Source: Candidatus Eisenbergiella merdigallinarum
GTDB taxonomy: Bacteria > Bacillota > Clostridia > Lachnospirales > Lachnospiraceae
Direction of reading: 5' to 3'
DNA length: 42,485 nt
Assembly: GCA_019119355.1 (NCBI GenBank)
Contig: DWXE01000010.1
Span: 141,238 to 183,722 of the forward strand
Part shown: positions 1 to 7,577 of the stretch, in pieces
Layout of the letters: every line of letters starts with the position of its first letter
Numbering within the stretch: position 1 is the stretch's first letter
Program-made: the position numbers and the translations under genes
Notes under the pieces: model-generated
Told to the model about the DNA's origin: nothing
Seen by the model: the letters and a program-made list of their open reading frames with translations, nothing else
Database searches by the model: none

Positions 1-1
1 G

Positions 2-334
2 GAGCGGACGCAGGAAAGCCTGGAGCGATCGGGGCGCGGGAAACGCGCCGGAGGAAAGGAAGAGGAATTTTATCTTCAGGACCGCTATCAGGCCCGTTTC
101 CCGGTGAAGATCGACTGCCGGCACTGCATGAATACCGTTTACAACTCGGTGCCCCTTTCCCTTCACCAGTACACAGAGGAGATCGTCAGGAGCGGCGCGC
201 TTGCGCTGCGGCTGGATTTCACGGTGGAAGGCCGGGCGGAAACGAAGGGCGTCCTGGATCTCTTTTGTCAGGGAGGCCCGGTCCCGAAATCGTATGCCTA
301 TACCACCGGTCATTATAAAAAAGGAGTGCAGTGA
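2..334 (+). CDS. U32 family peptidase, C-terminal fragment (5' end outside window)
   Basis: The reading frame is open from the first bases and ends at TGA 332-334, so only the last 110 residues of a longer protein are visible. The tail has features I associate with the C-terminal part of Firmicute U32 (collagenase-like) peptidases: a DRYQARFPVKIDCRHCMN stretch with two close cysteines, then YNSVPLSL, an LRLDFTVEG segment, and the closing YTTGHYKKGVQ. Members of this family act on peptides or take part in RNA modification; which applies here cannot be told from a fragment. The GTG at 104 is an internal valine codon, not a start. The stop overlaps the GTG start of the next gene, so the two are probably co-transcribed. 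The call is by motif memory; no catalytic residues are visible. Confidence 0.72.
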   Translation, partial: ERTQESLERSGRGKRAGGKEEEFYLQDRYQARFPVKIDCRHCMNTVYNSVPLSLHQYTEEIVRSGALALRLDFTVEGRAETKGVLDLFCQGGPVPKSYAYTTGHYKKGVQ

Positions 335-1716
335 AATTGGCCTACTGGATCGTAACCTGTTCCAAATATGGGATCGTCCTGTTTCTGATGCTCTTTCTGG
401 TCTGCGGATTTTATTCCATGCGGTACGACGACGTGCGCCTGCAGAACAGGACGGCTGCCCTGCAGAGCGGTTTTCTGTTTTTGACGCAGTTTCTGGCGTA
501 TCTGACCGTCATCCTGAGGATGCAGCGGATGGAATATCTGCTCTTTTACGCGGTGCTGCAGATTCTGACGCTGGCGCTGCCCCTGATCCTGTCGATTCTC
601 TACGAGGGCGTCAGCCGGATTTTTTATAATCATGTGTGCATGCTTCTCACCGCAGGCCTGATCCTCCTGACCCGGCTGGATCTGGGAAAGGCGGCCCGGC
701 AGCTGTTCATCGCCGCGGCCGCATTCGCGCTGGGGCTGCTGGCCCCCTGGGCCATGAAGAGGATCCGGATTCCGAAACAGTTTGGCTGGGCCTGCGCTGG
801 GATCGGGATCCTGGCGCTGGGAACCGTCCTGGTTCTGGGGCAGGTGACCCACGGTTCGAGGATCTCCTGGACCGTCGGGGGCGTGACGTTCCAGCCTTCG
901 GAATTCGTCAAGATTCTGTACGTCTGTTTTCTGGCATCCGTGCTGGACGGGGAGATCCGGTTCGGAAAGGTAGTCTGTTCCGCCCTCGCCGCAGGGGCCC
1001 ATGTGCTGATCCTGGTTTTGTCCAGGGATCTGGGGAGCGCGCTGATCTACTTCGCGGTCTATGTGATGATGCTGACTGTGGCTACGCACAGGCTGTGGTA
1101 TCCGCTGATCGGCCTGGTTCTGGGGGCCGGCGCCTCCGTTGTGGCCTATTTTCTCTTTTCCCACGTCCGGGTGCGGGTGCAGGCATGGAGGGATCCCTGG
1201 AGCGTCATCGACGACCAGGGCTATCAGATCACTCAGTCGCTGTTCGCCATCAGCAGGGGCGGGCTGTTCGGCCTGGGGATCGGCAGGGGGACGCCGGAGG
1301 ATATCCCCTATGTGGAGACGGATTTCATCTTTGCGGCCATGGCGGAGGAGATGGGGCTTTTGTTCTGCATCGGCATCATCCTGACGGGGATCGCGCTGTT
1401 CTGGATGATCATCCGCCTTTGCGCCGGGAGAAAAGAGGGGTTTTACAGAAACCTCTGCGCCGGCTTCGGCCTTCTTTACGCGTTCCAGATGTTTCTGACG
1501 GTGGGAGGGGGGACCCGTTTCATCCCCCTCACCGGGGTGACCCTTCCGCTGATCAGCTACGGCGGAAGCAGCGTCATGACCACGATCCTGATGTTTTCCA
1601 TCGTACAGGGGCTGTATCAGCAGCGATATGAAGAGGAGATCAGACTTGAAAAAGAGACGAGAAAAAAGGCCCGCCGGGAAGCGAAAGGGCGGGAAGAGGA
1701 CGGCGGGGAGCAATAG
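331..1716 (+). CDS. SEDS peptidoglycan glycosyltransferase, FtsW/RodA family
   Basis: This 461-residue polytopic membrane protein belongs to the SEDS family, which polymerises lipid II into glycan strands. About ten hydrophobic segments are visible. Family landmarks are present: the HGSRISW...VTFQPSEF block ending near residue 191, LSRDLGSALIYF with the conserved aspartate near residue 233, and the C-terminal LISYGGSS near residues 407-413. The C-terminus is a short, highly charged cytoplasmic tail. Start is GTG 331 behind AAGGAG at 321-326, overlapping the upstream stop. Directly downstream and overlapping is a class B penicillin-binding protein, the usual SEDS partner. Whether it acts in division (FtsW), elongation (RodA) or sporulation (SpoVE) is not decided by sequence. 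The gene pair resembles the RodA/PbpA pair of actinobacteria, which is usually accompanied by an FHA gene that I do not see here. Confidence 0.92.
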   Translation: MKLAYWIVTCSKYGIVLFLMLFLVCGFYSMRYDDVRLQNRTAALQSGFLFLTQFLAYLTVILRMQRMEYLLFYAVLQILTLALPLILSILYEGVSRIFYNHVCMLLTAGLILLTRLDLGKAARQLFIAAAAFALGLLAPWAMKRIRIPKQFGWACAGIGILALGTVLVLGQVTHGSRISWTVGGVTFQPSEFVKILYVCFLASVLDGEIRFGKVVCSALAAGAHVLILVLSRDLGSALIYFAVYVMMLTVATHRLWYPLIGLVLGAGASVVAYFLFSHVRVRVQAWRDPWSVIDDQGYQITQSLFAISRGGLFGLGIGRGTPEDIPYVETDFIFAAMAEEMGLLFCIGIILTGIALFWMIIRLCAGRKEGFYRNLCAGFGLLYAFQMFLTVGGGTRFIPLTGVTLPLISYGGSSVMTTILMFSIVQGLYQQRYEEEIRLEKETRKKARREAKGREEDGGEQ

Positions 1717-3109
1717 GGAGCTCTACCTTTTTGCGGGGCTCTTTACAGTCCTGTTCGCGGGGCTGTTCGTCTATCTTTCCGTCTATGTGGGATCCAATCA
1801 CGAGGAGCTGTTCAACAACAGCTACAATTCCAGGCAGAGGGTGCTGGCCCAGCAGAACCGGAGGGGAAGCATTTATTCCGCCGACGGGGAGATCCTGGCG
1901 CAGACGTTGGAAGAGGACGGCGCTGAGGTGCGCCGGTATCCGTTTGGCCAGGTGTTCGCCCATGCGGTGGGGTATGTGACCCAGGGGAAGTCCGGGCTGG
2001 AAGAACTGGAAAATTACGCGCTGTCCAATTCGGATATCGAGGAGCGGGAAAAATTCGAGAACGAGGAAAACGGCCGCAAAAATCCCGGAAACGACGTCTA
2101 CGCGACCCTGGATACCGGGGTGCAGCGGGCGGCCTACGACGCCCTGGGCGCTTACCGGGGGGCCATCGTGGCCACGGAGGTGAAGACGGGAAGGATCGTG
2201 GCCATGGTGAGCAAACCGGATTTCGATCCCAACCTGATCGCCGGGGAATGGGAAAAGATCAGTCAGGATACCGAAAACGCCGTGCTCTTAAACCGCGCCG
2301 TCCAGGGGCTGTACCCGCCCGGATCCACGTTCAAGATCGTCACGGCCCTGGCTTATCTGCGCCAGTTTCCGGACGCCTGGCAGGATTACCGCTACCAGTG
2401 CAGCGGCTCCTTTGTCAGCGGGGACAACCGGATCACCTGCTTCCACGGTTCCGTGCACGGGAACGTGGATCTGAAAACCTCCTTCGCGAAATCGTGCAAC
2501 TGTTCCTTCGCGAATCTGGGGCTGTTGCTGCCCCGGGAAGAATTCGGGGATACCATCGACAGCCTGCTGTTCGATCGGGAACTTCCCATCGAACTGCCCT
2601 ACCGGCAGTCCTCCGCCGAAATCGATTCGGACAGCCCGGATGCGGACGTGATCCAGACGTCCATCGGCCAGGGACGGACCCAGATGACACCCATGCATTT
2701 GAACATGATCACCATGGCCATCGCCAACGGAGGCGTTCTGATGGAGCCGTATCTGGTGGACCGGGTCGAAAACGCCCACGGGGAAGTCCTTGAGGAGAAC
2801 GGGCCGAAGGAATACGGGAGGCTTTTGAGCGGCCAGGAAGCTTCGGTCATGACCTCTTTGATGGAAGCGGTGGTGACGGAAGGGACCGGCAGCCAGCTGA
2901 AGGACCGTTCCTATACGGCGGCGGGAAAGACGGGAAGCGCGGAATTTTCCGACGAGAGCGACGAGTCCCACGCGTGGTTCACGGGATTCGCCCCCGCAGA
3001 GGATCCGCAGATCGCCGTGACGGTGGTGGTGGAGAGCATCGGATCCGGCGGGGATTACGCCGTGCCCCTGGCGCGCCGGGTTTTCGACGCGTATTTCGAA
3101 GAAGACTGA
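1646..3109 (+). CDS. Class B penicillin-binding protein (peptidoglycan D,D-transpeptidase, PbpA/FtsI type)
   Basis: The protein crosslinks peptidoglycan outside the membrane. A basic N-terminus precedes one membrane anchor (YLFAGLFTVLFAGLFVYL), followed by the RRGSIYSADGEILAQ segment typical of class B PBPs. The transpeptidase motifs are complete: SxxK as STFK (Ser227-Lys230), SxN as SCN (283-285) and KTG (428-430). At about 487 residues it is short for the class, matching PbpA-like enzymes with a reduced pedestal domain. I prefer the TTG at 1646 because GAGGAG lies at 1634-1639 with ideal spacing; the in-frame ATG at 1628 has no ribosome site. Either start lies well inside the upstream SEDS gene (71 or 89 bp overlap), implying translational coupling. 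It is presumably the partner transpeptidase of the preceding SEDS protein. Confidence 0.92.
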   Translation: MKKRREKRPAGKRKGGKRTAGSNRELYLFAGLFTVLFAGLFVYLSVYVGSNHEELFNNSYNSRQRVLAQQNRRGSIYSADGEILAQTLEEDGAEVRRYPFGQVFAHAVGYVTQGKSGLEELENYALSNSDIEEREKFENEENGRKNPGNDVYATLDTGVQRAAYDALGAYRGAIVATEVKTGRIVAMVSKPDFDPNLIAGEWEKISQDTENAVLLNRAVQGLYPPGSTFKIVTALAYLRQFPDAWQDYRYQCSGSFVSGDNRITCFHGSVHGNVDLKTSFAKSCNCSFANLGLLLPREEFGDTIDSLLFDRELPIELPYRQSSAEIDSDSPDADVIQTSIGQGRTQMTPMHLNMITMAIANGGVLMEPYLVDRVENAHGEVLEENGPKEYGRLLSGQEASVMTSLMEAVVTEGTGSQLKDRSYTAAGKTGSAEFSDESDESHAWFTGFAPAEDPQIAVTVVVESIGSGGDYAVPLARRVFDAYFEED

Positions 3110-3117
3110 AACAGGAC

Positions 3118-3146
3118 TTGCCCTGCGACCCGTTTTAGGATATACT
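3118..3146 (+). promoter_or_regulatory. Sigma-A type promoter for the Nudix gene
   Basis: TTGCCC at 3118-3123 and TATACT at 3141-3146 are separated by exactly 17 bp. The element lies just after the stop of the penicillin-binding protein gene and 40 bp before the GTG start of the Nudix gene, so it likely starts a separate transcript. Predicted from sequence only. Confidence 0.6.
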
Positions 3147-3185
3147 TGTTTGCAGATAAGATATCGCCGGACAGGAGGAATTGCA

Positions 3186-3638
3186 GTGATTGAAGCAACC
3201 AGCTGCGGCGGTGTAGTAATTTTCCGGGGAAAGATCCTGCTCCTTTATAAGAATTATCGGAACAAGTATGAAGGCTGGGTTTTGCCCAAGGGGACCGTGG
3301 AAGCGGGCGAGGACTATAAACAGACCGCGCTCCGAGAAGTTCTGGAAGAAACCGGCTCCAGGGCTTCCATCATCAAATATGTGGGACGCAGCGAGTATTC
3401 TTTCAACGTGCCGGAAGACACGGTGGAAAAGGAAGTCCACTGGTATTTAATGATGGCGGACAGTTATTACAGTAAGCCGCAAAGAGAAGAATATTTCGTA
3501 GATTCCGGATTTTACAAATACCATGAGGCCTACCACCTCCTGAAATTCGCCAACGAAAAGCAGATTCTGGAAAAGGCCTATCATGAGTACCTCGAGTTGA
3601 AGAAGAGTAATCTCTGGGGCAATCGAAAGTATTACTGA
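3186..3638 (+). CDS. Nudix hydrolase (single domain, 150 aa)
   Basis: Nudix enzymes hydrolyse nucleoside diphosphates linked to another group, using a metal bound by the Nudix box. The box is complete here: GTVEAGEDYKQTALREVL followed by EETG, fitting Gx5Ex7REUxEExGU. The preceding LPKG is also typical. Start is GTG 3186 behind a perfect AGGAGG (3173-3178, 7-nt spacing), so the upstream in-frame ATG at 3150 is unlikely. The C-terminal half is basic and aromatic (ELKKSNLWGNRKYY) and resembles small Nudix proteins of the Ap4A-hydrolase/diphosphoinositol type, but the substrate cannot be named. The gene stands alone with its own promoter and a possible terminator hairpin behind it. Confidence 0.88.
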   Translation: MIEATSCGGVVIFRGKILLLYKNYRNKYEGWVLPKGTVEAGEDYKQTALREVLEETGSRASIIKYVGRSEYSFNVPEDTVEKEVHWYLMMADSYYSKPQREEYFVDSGFYKYHEAYHLLKFANEKQILEKAYHEYLELKKSNLWGNRKYY

Positions 3639-3644
3639 GAGCAG

Positions 3645-3684
3645 GGGCCGTCGCAGGTAATGGGATTGAAAGCGGCGGCCCTCT
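3645..3684 (+). terminator. GC-rich hairpin after the Nudix gene, possible terminator
   Basis: GGGCCGTCGC (3645-3654) can pair with GCGGCGGCCC (3672-3681) with one G-U pair and a 17-nt loop. It follows the Nudix stop by 6 bp. The following bases (TCTGTCTATAACC) are only weakly U-rich, so termination efficiency is uncertain. Confidence 0.4.
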
Positions 3685-3765
3685 GTCTATAACCGAAAAT
3701 TTCCGGGTATATTTAGGATAGTACATCGGGAAGGTTCATTTCACAATGACAGGACAGCCTGCGAT

Positions 3766-4095
3766 ATGAAATTTTATGAGAGATTGTATACGGGAAAATC
3801 GATCGGGAATCCCCGCAACGCCAAAAGGCGTCTGTTTTTCGGCGTAGGATGCGGGGATCTCTATGTGATTTCCCTGGCCCGCAGCGCCGATCAGCTGGAC
3901 ATTTTTTCCGCGTCGCTGCTGAAACAGAGGCATTTTGACAAAAAAACGCTGGTCGTGGTGGGGATCGCCTCGGACCGGCAGGAAGCCATTGGCCTGGTGG
4001 AACGGATGCTTGAGGACGCGGGCAGGGCCGGGATGGAAGGGGATATCAGGGGATATCTGCAGGGAGAAATGGAACGCAGAAGGAGGAAGGGATGA
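3766..4095 (+). CDS. Conserved hypothetical protein (109 aa)
   Basis: I do not recognise a named domain. The protein begins MKFYERLYTGKSIGNP, has a glycine-rich hydrophobic stretch (RRLFFGVGCGDLYVISL) and ends in a strongly basic tail (GEMERRRRKG). No signal peptide or membrane segment is evident, suggesting a cytoplasmic protein. Its TGA overlaps the ATG of the DUF2953 gene (ATGA), and a GerW/YtfJ gene follows, so it sits at the head of what looks like a sporulation-linked cluster. No strong ribosome site precedes ATG 3766, so the start is less certain. Codon use resembles its neighbours, which supports it as a real gene. Confidence 0.7.
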   Translation: MKFYERLYTGKSIGNPRNAKRRLFFGVGCGDLYVISLARSADQLDIFSASLLKQRHFDKKTLVVVGIASDRQEAIGLVERMLEDAGRAGMEGDIRGYLQGEMERRRRKG

Positions 4096-5111
4096 CCGCT
4101 ATTGTTGCAATCGCGAAGGGAATCGGCATCTTTCTGCTGATCTTGCTGGCGCTGGCGCTGTTGGCCCTGCTTTCCGTCCTCTTCGTTCCGGTGCGCTACC
4201 GGGCGGAGGGGGAATACCGGGAAGGATTTCGCGCCATGGCGGAGGTGAGCTGGTTTTTTCATCTGATCCGCCTGCGGGCCTCCTGGGACGGCGGCTTTTC
4301 CTGCTCGCTCCGGGCGGCGGGCATCCCGCTGTATTCCCGGACGGAAACAGGGGAGGGGGAAAGCCCGCCCCCCGGGGAAAACCGCCGGGAAACGGGGCGC
4401 CCCGAAGGGGAATCGCCGCCGGGCGCCGTCCCGGAAAGCGGGGAGGAGCGCCGGGAACGCGGCCGGACGGCGGATGTCGGACCGGAACCGAAGCCGGATG
4501 TCGGACCGGAGCCGGACGCAAAACCGGATATGAAACCGGATGCCAAACCGGATATCGCACCGGATGCCCGGCAGGAGCCGCCGCGGGATCCGGACGCCGC
4601 CGGAGACGGCCGGAAGGGCGGAGCCGGGAAGCGGCGCCGGAAACCGGGAACGTTCCGGCTTTTCCGGCAGAAAATCCGCCGCGCGCGGCAGCGGTTCGCA
4701 GAAAAATGGAAGGATGCCGAAAGGGCGAAGGAACGCCTTTTGCAGTATCGGGATCTCCTTTGCCGGGAGGACAGCCAAAGGGCCCTGTCCCGGGCGGCGG
4801 GGGAGGGAAGACGGCTGCTTTCCCACTGCCTTCCGCGGAGCGGGCTGATCCGCATCGCCGTGGGGACGGAGGACCCGGCGATCACCGGCGGCCTGCTGGC
4901 GCTGCAGGGGATGCTGTATCCGCTGATCTGCGACCGGATCGTCATCCTTCCGGATTTCGAAACCCCGCGCCTGGAAGGGACGTTTTCGCTCGGGGGAAGA
5001 ATCAGGGCCTGCGCGGTGTGCTATTGTCTCCTGCGGGTGCTTTTGAACAGAGACTGCCGGCTGCTTCTGGCGCGGCTGCGAAAAAAGGAGGAAGCCCGGC
5101 TTGAACGATGA
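4092..5111 (+). CDS. DUF2953 domain-containing membrane-anchored protein
   Basis: An N-terminal membrane segment (about residues 8-34, rich in Leu/Ala) is followed by VPVRYRAEGEY and LIRLRASWDG, the pattern of DUF2953 proteins, which often sit beside ytfJ in spore-forming Firmicutes. The central third is a low-complexity hydrophilic insert (about residues 83-180) containing a Pro-Asp repeat and many charged residues. The C-terminal part returns to a folded pattern (LLSHCLPRSGLIRIAVGTED, LQGMLYPLICDRIVILPDFE) and ends with a hydrophobic helix and a basic tail. Start ATG 4092 overlaps the previous stop and follows AGGAGG at 4081-4086. The molecular function of the family is not established; a role in spores is inferred only from its neighbour ytfJ. 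The insert makes the protein much longer than a minimal DUF2953 protein. Confidence 0.8.
   Translation: MTAIVAIAKGIGIFLLILLALALLALLSVLFVPVRYRAEGEYREGFRAMAEVSWFFHLIRLRASWDGGFSCSLRAAGIPLYSRTETGEGESPPPGENRRETGRPEGESPPGAVPESGEERRERGRTADVGPEPKPDVGPEPDAKPDMKPDAKPDIAPDARQEPPRDPDAAGDGRKGGAGKRRRKPGTFRLFRQKIRRARQRFAEKWKDAERAKERLLQYRDLLCREDSQRALSRAAGEGRRLLSHCLPRSGLIRIAVGTEDPAITGGLLALQGMLYPLICDRIVILPDFETPRLEGTFSLGGRIRACAVCYCLLRVLLNRDCRLLLARLRKKEEARLER
4473..4569 (+). repeat. In-frame Pro-Asp repeat inside the DUF2953 gene
   Basis: A short imperfect tandem repeat with a unit of about 12-24 bp built around CCGGATG/CCGGAC encodes runs such as DVGPEPKPDVGPEPDAKPD and DMKPDAKPDIAPDA. It likely forms an extended, acidic linker. 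Such repeats change length by slippage, so copy number may vary between strains. Confidence 0.75.
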
Positions 5112-5137
5112 GTCCGAGCTCCAGAATGGAGGATAAG

Positions 5138-5575
5138 ATGGCTGAAAACAGAGAGAACAATATCGGATCCGTCATGGAATCCCTGATGAAAGGGGTGGAT
5201 TCCGTTTTTACCGCCAAGACCGTGGTAGGAGAGGCGATCCGGATCGATGATACGATTCTGATCCCGCTGGTGGACGTTTCGTTCGGAATCGGGGCGGGAT
5301 CCACCTGCAGGAACGGAGTCGGCGGAAAGGACTCCAAAAAGAATTCGGGGGCGGGCGGAGCCACTGGGAAGATGTCCCCCAGCGCCGTGCTCCTGATCAA
5401 AAACGGTCAGACAAAGCTGGTCAATATCAAAAATCAGGACGGCGTCACCAAAATTCTGGATATGATTCCGGATCTGGTGGACCGCTTTATGGCTCCGAAG
5501 CAGGAGATGATGAGCGACGAGGACGCGGTGGACGCCGCTTTTCCGGAAGAAGGGGAAGATGTGGGGAAACGCTGA
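5138..5575 (+). CDS. ytfJ: GerW family sporulation protein YtfJ
   Basis: Family features are clear: an N-terminal ENNIGSVMESLMKGVDSVF helix, then TVVGEAIRIDDTILIPLVDV and a glycine-rich FGIGAGS segment, then SPSAVLLIKNGQTKLVNI-like strands and a C-terminal helix with DMIPDLVDRF. In Bacillus subtilis YtfJ/GerW is a forespore protein needed for normal germination. Length (145 aa) fits the family. I chose ATG 5138, behind GGAGG at 5128-5132, over the in-frame ATG at 5108, which would overlap the DUF2953 stop by four bases. The position directly behind a DUF2953 gene is the usual arrangement and indicates a spore-forming host. Confidence 0.93.
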   Translation: MAENRENNIGSVMESLMKGVDSVFTAKTVVGEAIRIDDTILIPLVDVSFGIGAGSTCRNGVGGKDSKKNSGAGGATGKMSPSAVLLIKNGQTKLVNIKNQDGVTKILDMIPDLVDRFMAPKQEMMSDEDAVDAAFPEEGEDVGKR

Positions 5576-5629
5576 AGCCCTGCCCGCATAAAATAAAAAT
5601 AAGAGGATTGCGGGAGCGGACGCAGAAAG

Positions 5630-5776
5630 ATGTACCGGATTATCGCATTCGCCATATTCTGGGTGGCAATCGGGATGCTGCTCATGCTGTTCTTTCGCTA
5701 TCGGATTTTCGGGACGATTTTCGCGCTGATCCTGTTGGCGGCCAGTTATCTGATCCTGTCCTGCGAAGACCGGTGA
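5630..5776 (+). CDS. Small predicted membrane protein (48 aa)
   Basis: An open frame from ATG 5630 to TGA 5774-5776 encodes MYRIIAFAIFWVAIGMLL..., two hydrophobic segments (about residues 4-22 and 27-44) separated by the basic RYR turn, with a charged C-terminus CEDR. It lies 54 bp behind ytfJ on the same strand and before a strong hairpin, so it is probably the last gene of that transcript. A ribosome site is weak (GGGAG about 15 bp upstream). I recognise no family; the even hydrophobic pattern and GC-rich third positions favour a real gene. No function can be assigned. Confidence 0.55.
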   Translation: MYRIIAFAIFWVAIGMLLMLFFRYRIFGTIFALILLAASYLILSCEDR

Positions 5777-5832
5777 AAGCGTAAAAGCGGGAACTCCCCA
5801 AATGGCAGCCCCGTTCGATCCGAAAGAAGAGC

Positions 5833-5895
5833 GATCCCGCAGGAAGCCGGCCCTGAACAGAGGCCGGATCCTGCGGGATCGTTTCCATTTTTTTG
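5833..5895 (+). terminator. Strong rho-independent terminator after the ytfJ cluster
   Basis: GATCCCGCAGGA (5833-5844) pairs with TCCTGCGGGATC (5869-5880), and the inner CCGGCC pairs with GGCCGG, giving a stem of about 18 bp around a short loop. The hairpin is followed by GTTTCCATTTTTTT. The minus-strand side is followed by CTCTTCTTTC, so it may also slow transcripts arriving from the convergent DUF5722 gene. Confidence 0.8.
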
Positions 5896-5929
5896 GAACT
5901 GGGAGGGCATTTGAGAATAAAATCCCCCC

Positions 5930-7483
5930 TCAACGCACCGTAATGAGGCTGGTAAGATCTACCCCTGCCATTGCGGATGCCTGGGCCAGATAGTTCGGAT
6001 CGCCCGCGTGTTTGTAGAAGTCAAAGGCCATCTTCGGCTGGGCGCTGCCGTTCAGAAGGCCGACGGACATGCCCTGGACGATTTCCGCCGCTTCGTCCAT
6101 CTCCCGTGAAATGATCAGCCCGTCCACGTAGCGGTTGCTGATCGCCTGCAGATAGGCATAGGTAACGGCGATCGCCTGCTGCTGATCCCCGGCAATGGAA
6201 CTGTATCCGACTTCCGAAAGCTTCAGGGAACGCACGTTCCCGGAAGGGGAGAGCAGTTCGGGCTGGGACAGGAAGTCCGTGATGACGTCGATATTCTGCA
6301 TGGTGACATATCTGGAACGCTGGCTGTGCGTAGCGTTTCCGTTGGGCGTCCAGTTGTTCGGATCATAGAGGGGAACGTTGTACGGATGGCTGGACAGCCG
6401 CCAGTCGATATTCCCTTCCGACCGGATCTTATCGTTAAAGGATACGAGGAACGGGCGGGATCCGTAGTAATGCGCCGGGTTGGAGCCCACAGCCCACTGC
6501 TGATCGGTGGCGACATAAACCTGCGCGTTAGCGTTTTCGGATTTCAGGCCGTTGTACAGGATGCGAAAGGCGTTGGCATATTCGGCGGCGTACTGATCGA
6601 CGCCGGAGGACTGCATATAGTTCCACATCTGCCTCGCGTTGACCTCGTTTCCGACGATCCAGTTGTCAACCGTGCCGTGCCCTGTATTGGAATAGCGCTG
6701 TCCCAGGAAGGAAGCGACGGCCGCAAGTTTTTCCGCGCCCGCCTGATCGGCTGCGTTGAGCGCGTAGTAATTGGCGGCTACCCCGTCTCTGGCGAGCGGA
6801 TGGATCAGCGTGGGATCGGCGCCCAGATCGTTCAGGAGGATAAAGGTGACCTGGATCCCCTGGCTGTTCAGGCGTTTGGCGACGATATCGTATTCGGAGA
6901 CCGCCTGTGCGTTGAACTGCCAGGTTTTTCCGTTATACTGATAGTTGATGCCGCCCCCTGTGGTAATCCGTCCGAGAAAGAGGTTGTAGGTCGCCTGCTG
7001 GACGCCGAGATCCTTTAAATAGCCGGCATTCAGAAGCTGGGATGCGGGAAGGATTCCCTTGATCCCGCCGTCCCGCCTGGCAGCGGTATGGGCGGCGCAG
7101 GCTTCCGGATTCGTGATGTAGACGGAGTTGGAAACCGCGGTGGGCACCCCGTTGCGTATGGCTACGATGGTAAACTTCTTGAACAGATTGCTGCCGGAAG
7201 AATTTTTGTTCAGAGGAAAGAGAAAGGATACGACGCCGTTCGGGGCCTGGGCGACTTCGACGCCCTGTACGCCGGATTCATATGGATCCTGTGCATACAG
7301 ATGCAGGATACCGTCCTCGGAAACGATGGAGGACGTCCCTGTCACGACCACCTGATCCCCCTGGATTACGGCGGAATTCAGCGTCGCGGTCCCTGCTGCC
7401 TTCATTTCCATTTCCGGGAAGAAGGACAGGACGAGCACGGCGAGAGCGGCCGCGAGAATGGAAAAGGAAATTTGTCTTTTCAT
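5930..7483 (-). CDS. Secreted DUF5722 protein, probable clan-A glycoside hydrolase-like barrel
   Basis: The protein has a signal peptide (MKRQISFSILAAALAVLVLSF, cleavage probably near AAG around residue 30), a beta-rich domain (about 32-130, with strands such as AVIQGDQVVVTGTSS), then a large alpha/beta region that I recognise as DUF5722. Two features resemble a (beta/alpha)8 clan-A glycosidase: Asn279-Glu280 in WIVGNEVN (acid/base position) and Glu424 in LKLSEVGYS (nucleophile position), about 144 residues apart, plus SHPYNVPLYDPNNW. I therefore infer an extracellular glycan-active enzyme; no substrate is known to me. The start is ATG at 7483-7481, preceded by AGGGGGAG; the longer ORF start at 7522 lacks a ribosome site. 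It follows fucO on the same strand with a 94-bp gap and may share its transcript. Confidence 0.85.
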   Translation of the reverse strand: MKRQISFSILAAALAVLVLSFFPEMEMKAAGTATLNSAVIQGDQVVVTGTSSIVSEDGILHLYAQDPYESGVQGVEVAQAPNGVVSFLFPLNKNSSGSNLFKKFTIVAIRNGVPTAVSNSVYITNPEACAAHTAARRDGGIKGILPASQLLNAGYLKDLGVQQATYNLFLGRITTGGGINYQYNGKTWQFNAQAVSEYDIVAKRLNSQGIQVTFILLNDLGADPTLIHPLARDGVAANYYALNAADQAGAEKLAAVASFLGQRYSNTGHGTVDNWIVGNEVNARQMWNYMQSSGVDQYAAEYANAFRILYNGLKSENANAQVYVATDQQWAVGSNPAHYYGSRPFLVSFNDKIRSEGNIDWRLSSHPYNVPLYDPNNWTPNGNATHSQRSRYVTMQNIDVITDFLSQPELLSPSGNVRSLKLSEVGYSSIAGDQQQAIAVTYAYLQAISNRYVDGLIISREMDEAAEIVQGMSVGLLNGSAQPKMAFDFYKHAGDPNYLAQASAMAGVDLTSLITVR

Positions 7484-7577
7484 AACTGCATACTCCCCCT
7501 TATAGAATAGGAAGGAAGTCATTGCTTCCCGGACCGTCGATCATCCGTTTGGCAACGGCTTCCTGAAATACTCCGGA

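Noticed and set aside
4473..4569. Short regularly repeated sequence as a possible CRISPR array
   Set aside because: The repeats are in frame, very short, imperfect and without spacers; they encode a Pro-Asp linker.
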